A DNA stretch of 64,000 bases. It comes from an uncultured Ruminococcus sp. GTDB lineage: Bacteria > Bacillota > Clostridia > Oscillospirales > Ruminococcaceae. How positions within the stretch are numbered: position 1 is the first letter of the stretch; the number at the start of each line of letters is the position of its first letter. A program made the position numbers and the translations under genes. The stretch spans positions 1 through 64,000 of the forward strand of contig UQPZ01000006.1 in assembly GCA_900543145.1 (NCBI GenBank), read 5' to 3'. Under the pieces are notes generated by a model, which worked only from the letters and a program-made list of their open reading frames with translations, ran no database searches and had not been told where the DNA came from. This document shows, in pieces, positions 59,236 to 64,000 of this stretch.

Positions 59236-59264
59236 TTGACATAAAAGGACTGCGGTTATATAAT
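59236..59264 (+). promoter_or_regulatory. Sigma-A promoter of aroE-aroK
   Basis: TTGACA at 59236-59241, 17-nt spacer, TATAAT at 59259-59264. Between 58995 and 59235 I see no supported gene. Confidence 0.85.
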
Positions 59265-59340
59265 TAAAGCAATACCGTTAAATATAAGTCTGATATACAT
59301 ATGATCGCGGAGCTTTCCGCAGGCAGGAGCAGGAATAAAA

Positions 59341-60192
59341 ATGACAAGAAAATACGCTATTTTAGGTGAAACACTCAGGCACACAATGTCGCCGCCGATC
59401 CATGCAAGGCTTTTTGAGCTTAGGGGGAGAAGCTTTGAATACGAGGTAGTCGAGGTCAATGCTCAGGAGCTTGCTGATAAAGCGGAATATCTCAATTCAA
59501 TGAGCGGTTATAATATAACTATTCCTCATAAGGTTGAGATTATAAAATATATTGACAGGCTGGGAGAATCTGCAAGGAGATACAATTCAGTAAACTGCGT
59601 TGATAATAAAAACGGCGTACTTACAGGCTATAATACCGACTGCGACGGGTTTCTTCATACGGTCAGGGCAATGGGAGCAAGTCTTTCCGGAGAGGTTCTG
59701 CTTATCGGATGCGGCGGAGTAGGCAGAATGGCAGCTATCGAATCCGCTCTTGCGGGAGCGGCTCTGAATATTGCGGTACTAAAGTCCGATCTGGAGCTTG
59801 CGGTACGGACTGAAAAGGAGATCAGGGCTGTAAAGCCTGACGCTCGGGTAAATATTGTACTTAATACGGAAATAGACGCTTCAAAGCGATATGATCTGCT
59901 TGTAAACGCCTGTCCTGTTGGAATGTATCCGAGGGTAAACGCTTGTCCGGTTTCTGATGAAGTTATTGAACGTGCGGACTGCGTTTTTGACCTTATCTAT
60001 AATCCCCGTGAAACGCTGCTTGTACAGAAGGCAAAGGCAATGGGCAAAAGAGCTGCGGGAGGAATGGCTATGCTGGTATGGCAGGCGGTATCAGCTCATG
60101 AAATATGGGATTCGGATAAGTATACCGACGATGAAGTAAAAGCCATAATCAAAGAAATGGAAGCGGCTGTCGAAAAGAATTTTAAGATATAA
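59341..60192 (+). CDS. aroE: Shikimate dehydrogenase
   Basis: NADPH-dependent reduction of 3-dehydroshikimate in aromatic amino acid synthesis, 283 residues. Substrate residues: TMSPPIHARLFE, the catalytic lysine in NITIPHKVEII and the aspartate in YNTDCDGF. The nucleotide-binding loop is GCGGVGRMA. The C-terminal GGMAMLVWQA is conserved. GGAGCAGGAAT lies upstream. Forms an operon with aroK, the next enzyme in the pathway. Confidence 0.95.
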   Translation: MTRKYAILGETLRHTMSPPIHARLFELRGRSFEYEVVEVNAQELADKAEYLNSMSGYNITIPHKVEIIKYIDRLGESARRYNSVNCVDNKNGVLTGYNTDCDGFLHTVRAMGASLSGEVLLIGCGGVGRMAAIESALAGAALNIAVLKSDLELAVRTEKEIRAVKPDARVNIVLNTEIDASKRYDLLVNACPVGMYPRVNACPVSDEVIERADCVFDLIYNPRETLLVQKAKAMGKRAAGGMAMLVWQAVSAHEIWDSDKYTDDEVKAIIKEMEAAVEKNFKI

Positions 60193-60207
60193 ACGGGAGT
60201 GAAGTCT

Positions 60208-60708
60208 TTGAACTCAAAAGCGGTTTATTTATGCGGCTTTATGGGCTGCGGAAAATCTACAGTAGGAAAGCTTCTGGCAAGGCGTCTGGGAGCAGGCTTT
60301 ATCGATCTGGATATTTACATAGAAAAAAGCGTTGGAATGAGCATTCCCGATATTTTTGAAAAGCTGGGGGAGAAATATTTCAGGGAAGCAGAGGCTAAGG
60401 CTCTGGAGGAGCTGGGCCGCAGCGGAGGAGTTATAGCGGCAGGTGGAGGCGCTTTGCTTTCAGACAGAAATGCCGAAGCTGCAAAAAGGACGGGAACGGT
60501 AGTATTTATAGATACGCCCTTTGAGGTATGCTATAACCGTATAAAGGAGGACAAAAATCGTCCTATAGCATACAGCTCTACAAGGGAACAGCTGCTTGAA
60601 AGGTATAATTACCGAAGACCGCTGTATATAAAGAATTCTCATATAGCTGCTGACGGGAACGGAACGCCTATAGAGATTACGGCTGAGATCGCAGGGCTTA
60701 TTGTATAA
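60208..60708 (+). CDS. aroK: Shikimate kinase
   Basis: Phosphorylates shikimate with ATP, 166 residues. Walker A GCGKSTVG, substrate-binding FIDLDIYIEK, GEKYFREAEAKAL, and GGGALLS, with the lid arginine in KEDKNRPIA. The frame opens at a GTG (60199), but TTG at 60208 has GGGAG at the right distance and aligns with the family start. Follows aroE by 15 nt; the terminator at 60742 ends the operon. Confidence 0.95.
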   Translation: MNSKAVYLCGFMGCGKSTVGKLLARRLGAGFIDLDIYIEKSVGMSIPDIFEKLGEKYFREAEAKALEELGRSGGVIAAGGGALLSDRNAEAAKRTGTVVFIDTPFEVCYNRIKEDKNRPIAYSSTREQLLERYNYRRPLYIKNSHIAADGNGTPIEITAEIAGLIV

Positions 60709-60741
60709 AGCGGCAGGGTATATTCGCAGTCATATAAAAAT

Positions 60742-60828
60742 AACGGGCAAACGCAGTTTCCCCTCTAACAGCAGAACAACGTGATATCGTTTGTTCTTGC
60801 AGGGGACATAGTGCGTTCGCCCGTTTTT
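60742..60828. terminator. Bidirectional terminator between aroK and zinc-ribbon gene
   Basis: AACGGGC and GCCCGTT outer arms, AACGCA/TGCGTT next, CCCCT/AGGGG inside; T-run on the right. Similar in layout to the terminator at 10132-10192. Confidence 0.8.
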
Positions 60829-60833
60829 AAATA

Positions 60834-61634
60834 TTACTGTATTTTGCTTTCCGCAGAGGGTACGGAGCTGTTTTCATACTGCTCGGGATTTTTTATTTCC
60901 ATTGACGGGTCAATAATTCCTGCCGAGTATTCAAGATTGAACAGCTTCCATTTGCCTCTTACCTTGCCGACATAGCAGGTATATCTGAAATTATCTGTTT
61001 TCTTTGAACCTGAGAAGGTAACGTCGGCAATAACTGAATATGCTTCACTTACGGACGGAACGGAGCCGTATTTGCTTTTGTATTCCGCCAGGCTGAAATC
61101 TTCAAGCAGAGTTTCCTTTCCGCAGGTTACATTAACTGTAAAGCCTTCGCCGTATTCTTCTGTAAAGTCTTTGAGAAACTCGCGCATATACTCGTCCTTT
61201 TCGTAGCCGAGGGTTTCGCGTTCGTCCTCGTATTCCTTTTTCATATCAGACGGAAAGCAGTCGGTAAAGTCGTCAAAACTGCGTTGGCTTATAGAAGTAA
61301 AATACTGATTTATGACGTCGGTTTTCTCTCCTCCCGAAAGCGTACCGTTCTTTATCAGAACTAAGACCACCATTGCAGCTGCAACTACTGCAATAATTAT
61401 CAGGGTATTTCTTCTGGCTCTCGGGTCTGTACGTTCTGTATGGGTTTTCTTCTTATTTTGTTCACGTCTGCGGTCGTAAAATTCCTTTTTTTCCTCATCG
61501 GTCATAAAACGTTCAGGCTTGGTTGCTTTCTTGTATTTTGCAAGGGATTTGGATTTCACTTCTTTGCCGTAGCCGCACTTTGTGCAGTAGCTGCCTTCAT
61601 AGTAGCTTCCGCAGGATCTGCAAATTTTAGACAT
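60834..61634 (-). CDS. Zinc-ribbon single-span membrane protein
   Basis: A 266-residue protein. The N-terminus is a C4 zinc ribbon (ICRSCGSYYEGSYCTKCGYG), followed by a basic, charged cytosolic stretch, one membrane span at about 75-95 (TLIIIAVVAAAMVVLVLI) and a C-terminal outside domain of about 150 residues resembling NTF2/DUF4878-like folds (VINQYFTSISQRSFDDFTDC). Function not known; such layouts are frequent in Clostridia. Start at 61634 puts the ribbon at the N-terminus, with CGGAGCGG upstream; the longer frame to 61700 is less likely. Confidence 0.75.
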   Translation of the reverse strand: MSKICRSCGSYYEGSYCTKCGYGKEVKSKSLAKYKKATKPERFMTDEEKKEFYDRRREQNKKKTHTERTDPRARRNTLIIIAVVAAAMVVLVLIKNGTLSGGEKTDVINQYFTSISQRSFDDFTDCFPSDMKKEYEDERETLGYEKDEYMREFLKDFTEEYGEGFTVNVTCGKETLLEDFSLAEYKSKYGSVPSVSEAYSVIADVTFSGSKKTDNFRYTCYVGKVRGKWKLFNLEYSAGIIDPSMEIKNPEQYENSSVPSAESKIQ

Positions 61635-61746
61635 ATTAAACCGCTCCGATACGGAGCATTCTCCTTTCAGATTATCAAGGCAATACCACGCAAGGATCAT
61701 TCATAAAGCCGTTAGCCAATCATTATCAGGTATTGTCTTAAATTTT

Positions 61747-61775
61747 ATTGTACTTCATTGCGGGGTTTTTGTCAA
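61747..61775 (-). promoter_or_regulatory. Sigma-A promoter of zinc-ribbon gene
   Basis: Minus strand TTGACA (61775-61770), 17-nt spacer, TACAAT (61752-61747), just after the sirtuin stop. Confidence 0.75.
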
Positions 61776-61785
61776 CAGGTGTATT

Positions 61786-62496
61786 TCAGACCGCAATATT
61801 TTTAAGCACCTTTCCTACCGGATCATGAATTACAAGGTCTGCAGTTGAGTCCATAGCTGTAGAGTCACGGTTTATAAGCACAAGGCTCTTTCCGCGGAAA
61901 TACCGTATCATTCCCGCCGCCGGATAAACGGTTAGGGAGGTTCCCGCTATAATTAAAGTATCGCTTTGGGAAATCGCCGCCAGCGCTTTGCTTACGGTAT
62001 CGTCGTCGAGCTGTTCCTCGTAAAGCACAACGTCAGGCTTTATTATTCCTCCGCAGGAGCAGCGTGGTATCCCTGCGGAGTTCAGCATAAACTCCGCCGT
62101 ATACATTCTGCGGCATTTCATGCAGTAATTTCTGTGTACAGAGCCGTGAAGCTCAAGCACGTTTTTGCTTCCTGCCGCCTGATGAAGTCCGTCGATATTC
62201 TGGGTCACGACTGCCGACAGCTTACCGTATTTTTCAAGCTCCGCAAGCTTATAATGAGCCGAGTTTGGCTCTGCGCTCAGACAAAGCATTTTATCACGGT
62301 AAAAGTCGTAGAATTTTTCGGTATTACGGTCAAAATAGCTTCTGCTCAGGATAGTTTCGGGAGGAACATCATATTTTTGGCTATACAAGCCGTCTGCCGA
62401 CCTGAAATCAGGAATACCGCTTTCGGTAGATACTCCTGCACCCCCGAAAAATACGATATTACGGCTTTCATCAATTATTTTCTGAAGAGCTTTCAA
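61786..62496 (-). CDS. SIR2-family NAD-dependent protein deacylase
   Basis: A 236-residue sirtuin removing acyl groups from lysine with NAD. GAGVSTESGIPDFRS and TQNIDGLH bind NAD, the catalytic histidine is in LELHGSVH, and the zinc is held by CMKC and CSC. The residues that define desuccinylases (Ala-x12-Tyr-x2-Arg after the NAD loop) are not clearly seen. Two starts are possible: ATG at 62514, touching the previous stop, or TTG at 62496, which has AGGAAGGTGAT 6 nt upstream; I prefer the TTG. Downstream of the sugar-binding lipoprotein gene and probably co-transcribed. Confidence 0.92.
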   Translation of the reverse strand: MKALQKIIDESRNIVFFGGAGVSTESGIPDFRSADGLYSQKYDVPPETILSRSYFDRNTEKFYDFYRDKMLCLSAEPNSAHYKLAELEKYGKLSAVVTQNIDGLHQAAGSKNVLELHGSVHRNYCMKCRRMYTAEFMLNSAGIPRCSCGGIIKPDVVLYEEQLDDDTVSKALAAISQSDTLIIAGTSLTVYPAAGMIRYFRGKSLVLINRDSTAMDSTADLVIHDPVGKVLKNIAV

Positions 62497-62515
62497 AATA
62501 TCACCTTCCTGCATT

Positions 62516-63784
62516 TCAGCCGTTTGTTTGGATAATTTCTGTAAAACTACGGTAAAGTTCGGGGCTTACCTCTGATACATCGGCATTATTGTAGTACATT
62601 TCATCAAAAGCCGATTTAAATTCGGAAATAAGCTCCGAGTTTTCAAGCGCCGGATCAATACAGCCGATCTTATCAGAATTCTCGGCTAGCTTTTCGTTTG
62701 CTTCAAACTGTATTCCGCTAAGCATATCCTTAGCTTCAAGGACTTCAAGAGCGGATCTGCTTAACGGAATGCCCTTTTCAAGTCCCTGAGCTGACGTCAT
62801 TTCCTCGCTGTTCACCAGAAAGTCCAGCAGTTTTGCCGCTGCTTCGGGAGATTCGGTATCACGCTTTATTGCATAAAGACTGGTAGGCTTAGCGTACCAG
62901 CCCGAAAGCGTACCGTCAATCGTAAGATAATCTCCCGCAGCTATTTCAAAGCCGTTTTTCTGAGCCGGAACGCAGTAATATTCCGCATCGGATATCCAGT
63001 ACATAGTTCCTGCGGTTTTTCCGTTTTTAAAATCGTTCCTGTTGTACTTTTCGATAGGCTTAGAAACCTTTGCGTCTATCAGTGATTTATAGAACAGGAG
63101 CATATCAGCGACGTTTTCCTCAGAAAAGTTCAGTCCGCCGTTTTCTCCGATAAAGCTTATTCCGCTTTTCTGCTCCTCATAGGCAACAGAGGCGAGCCAC
63201 ATTTGTTTAAGGTTAAGTTCAAGGGGATATATCCCGTCTGAAGACATTACCTCTGCGGCTCGGAAAAGGTCGTCCCACGTTTTTGGAAGCTCAAGCTCGT
63301 AAGAATCATAAATTGTTTTGTTATAGAACATTGTCTGAGCGTTCAGCGCGGTCGGAATCCCGTTAAGCTTTCCTCCGACAGTTCCGAACATCAGCGCTTC
63401 CTGACTGAAATTATCAAGGCGGATATATTCGCTCAGGTCGTTCAGATCGTAAAAGCCCTCTCCGTCAGGTGAATATTTATACAGCCAGTCATAGTTTATC
63501 TGCATTACGTCCGCTTCCGTATGAGAGGAAAGCTGAGCGTACATGCGCTTCTGAAAGCCGGTCCATTCGCTGTATTCAGGAATTACGTCTATCTCCGGGT
63601 TCTGAGCTTCAAACTGTTTTACGGCGTTTATCGTATAGTCGTTTCGTATATCCTTTCCCCACCATGAAAAGTAAATTTCAGAGGTACGGCGGGCAAGCTT
63701 TATTTCAGCTTCACCGGAGCAGGAGCACAGAAATAATGCTGCTGATACGGACAGCGCCAATAACGCTTTTAAACTGTATTTCAT
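62516..63784 (-). CDS. Sugar ABC transporter substrate-binding lipoprotein
   Basis: A 422-residue family 1 extracellular solute-binding protein. Lipoprotein signal peptide with lipobox LCSC (lipid on cysteine 22). The fold-start IYFSWWGKDIRNDYTINAVK and YAQLSSHTEADVMQINYDW match carbohydrate-binding members. No permease or ATPase gene is next to it in the window, so it may be an orphan receptor. Paired with a GGDEF protein just upstream (minus strand) and the sirtuin downstream. Ligand unknown; the host's plant-sugar genes suggest an oligosaccharide. Confidence 0.9.
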   Translation of the reverse strand: MKYSLKALLALSVSAALFLCSCSGEAEIKLARRTSEIYFSWWGKDIRNDYTINAVKQFEAQNPEIDVIPEYSEWTGFQKRMYAQLSSHTEADVMQINYDWLYKYSPDGEGFYDLNDLSEYIRLDNFSQEALMFGTVGGKLNGIPTALNAQTMFYNKTIYDSYELELPKTWDDLFRAAEVMSSDGIYPLELNLKQMWLASVAYEEQKSGISFIGENGGLNFSEENVADMLLFYKSLIDAKVSKPIEKYNRNDFKNGKTAGTMYWISDAEYYCVPAQKNGFEIAAGDYLTIDGTLSGWYAKPTSLYAIKRDTESPEAAAKLLDFLVNSEEMTSAQGLEKGIPLSRSALEVLEAKDMLSGIQFEANEKLAENSDKIGCIDPALENSELISEFKSAFDEMYYNNADVSEVSPELYRSFTEIIQTNG

Positions 63785-63842
63785 AATTTATCTGTCTCCG
63801 CGGGAAGCGGCTCCTTTCTGAAAAGTTGCAATGTATCGCATA

Positions 63843-64000
63843 TTACTGACGTTTGCTCATAGCCTCATAGAATATACAGCTGTCTTTGTCTGCACGGAGA
63901 GAAAGCTCAAGCGCCGCAGAAGCGTTTTCGTAAAGCTCATCAAAGGTTTTTCCGCTGTCGGGATATACGCATACGCCCATTGCGGCGTAAAGCTTATGCT
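63843..64000 (-). CDS. GGDEF-type protein, C-terminal part (runs off window)
   Basis: The last 52 codons of a gene continuing beyond the right edge. The fragment AMGVCVYPDSGKTFDELYEN followed by ASAALELSL and CIFYEAMSKRQ matches the end of a diguanylate cyclase (GGDEF) domain, where G-V-x-x-Y-P is the strand before the final helices. The active-site motif is outside the window, so activity cannot be judged. The usual ALYRAK is changed to ALELSL, which hints at a divergent or degenerate domain. Confidence 0.7.
   Translation of the reverse strand, partial: HKLYAAMGVCVYPDSGKTFDELYENASAALELSLRADKDSCIFYEAMSKRQ

Noticed and set aside
1..64000. tRNA, rRNA and complete insertion sequences
   Set aside because: Reading both strands I found no T-loop/anticodon arrangement, no rRNA segment and no transposase frame.

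Overview
The window looks like a chromosomal segment of a low-to-moderate GC Gram-positive Clostridia member, most probably a Ruminococcus-type gut or rumen bacterium (Oscillospiraceae). The signs are strong Shine-Dalgarno sites with frequent TTG starts, consensus sigma-A promoters almost all with a 17-nt spacer, a DUF896/YnzC gene, a perfect CIRCE box, NPSTG-type cell-wall sorting tails, and plant-polysaccharide functions (xylose isomerase, a GH74-family protein, a sugar-binding lipoprotein). The genus is an inference from family content; no rRNA or other marker gene is present.

Layout. 0-4 kb: a leftward operon (coiled-coil protein, sigma-region-4-like protein, Orn/Lys/Arg-type decarboxylase) diverges from a YnzC/WYL-regulator pair. 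4-10 kb: a lipoprotein, xylA, rnhA, and an iron-sulfur/tRNA-thiolation operon (nifS-like, nifU-like, mnmA). 10-17.5 kb: an acetyltransferase, an asymmetric heterodimeric ABC exporter, and a response regulator/histidine kinase pair. 18-26 kb: a compact phage-type packaging and capsid cluster (small and large terminase, portal, protease/scaffold-like protein, capsid, connectors, hub-like protein, amidase) with no integrase, replication, tape-measure or holin gene. 26-32 kb: a YfhO-type membrane protein and two secreted proteins with the same NPSTG anchor tail. 32-36 kb: a copper-resistance operon (copA with a fused CopZ-like C-terminus, csoR) under a near-perfect CsoR operator, then a membrane-fused XRE regulator. 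36-40.5 kb: an apparently cytoplasmic GH74-like protein behind an orphan ABC ATPase, and a LysR regulator divergent from the ATP synthase operon. 40.7-47 kb: atpBEFHAGDC. 47-54 kb: a 2134-residue secreted leucine-rich-repeat protein. 54-64 kb: htpG, metF, a CPBP protease, an Rrf2/IscR-type regulator, a probable small RNA, aroE-aroK, a zinc-ribbon membrane protein, a sirtuin, a sugar-binding lipoprotein and the tail of a GGDEF protein.

The most unusual structure is a dispersed modular GC-rich repeat, about 90-165 bp per copy, with nine copies or fragments confined to positions 1-21,160. Four of its arrays sit exactly at gene 3' ends, always in the same orientation relative to the gene. In three of these the repeat itself supplies the stop codon or a C-terminal extension. 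Together with the stripped-down capsid cluster in the same region, this is the part of the window most likely to hold an undescribed element.

Other points worth following are the internal ribosome-binding site that could release a free copper chaperone from the copA frame, the non-ATG start of the tail-hub gene, the operator-like inverted repeats upstream of the decarboxylase and ATP synthase operons, and the orphan promoter-terminator pair near 58.9 kb.
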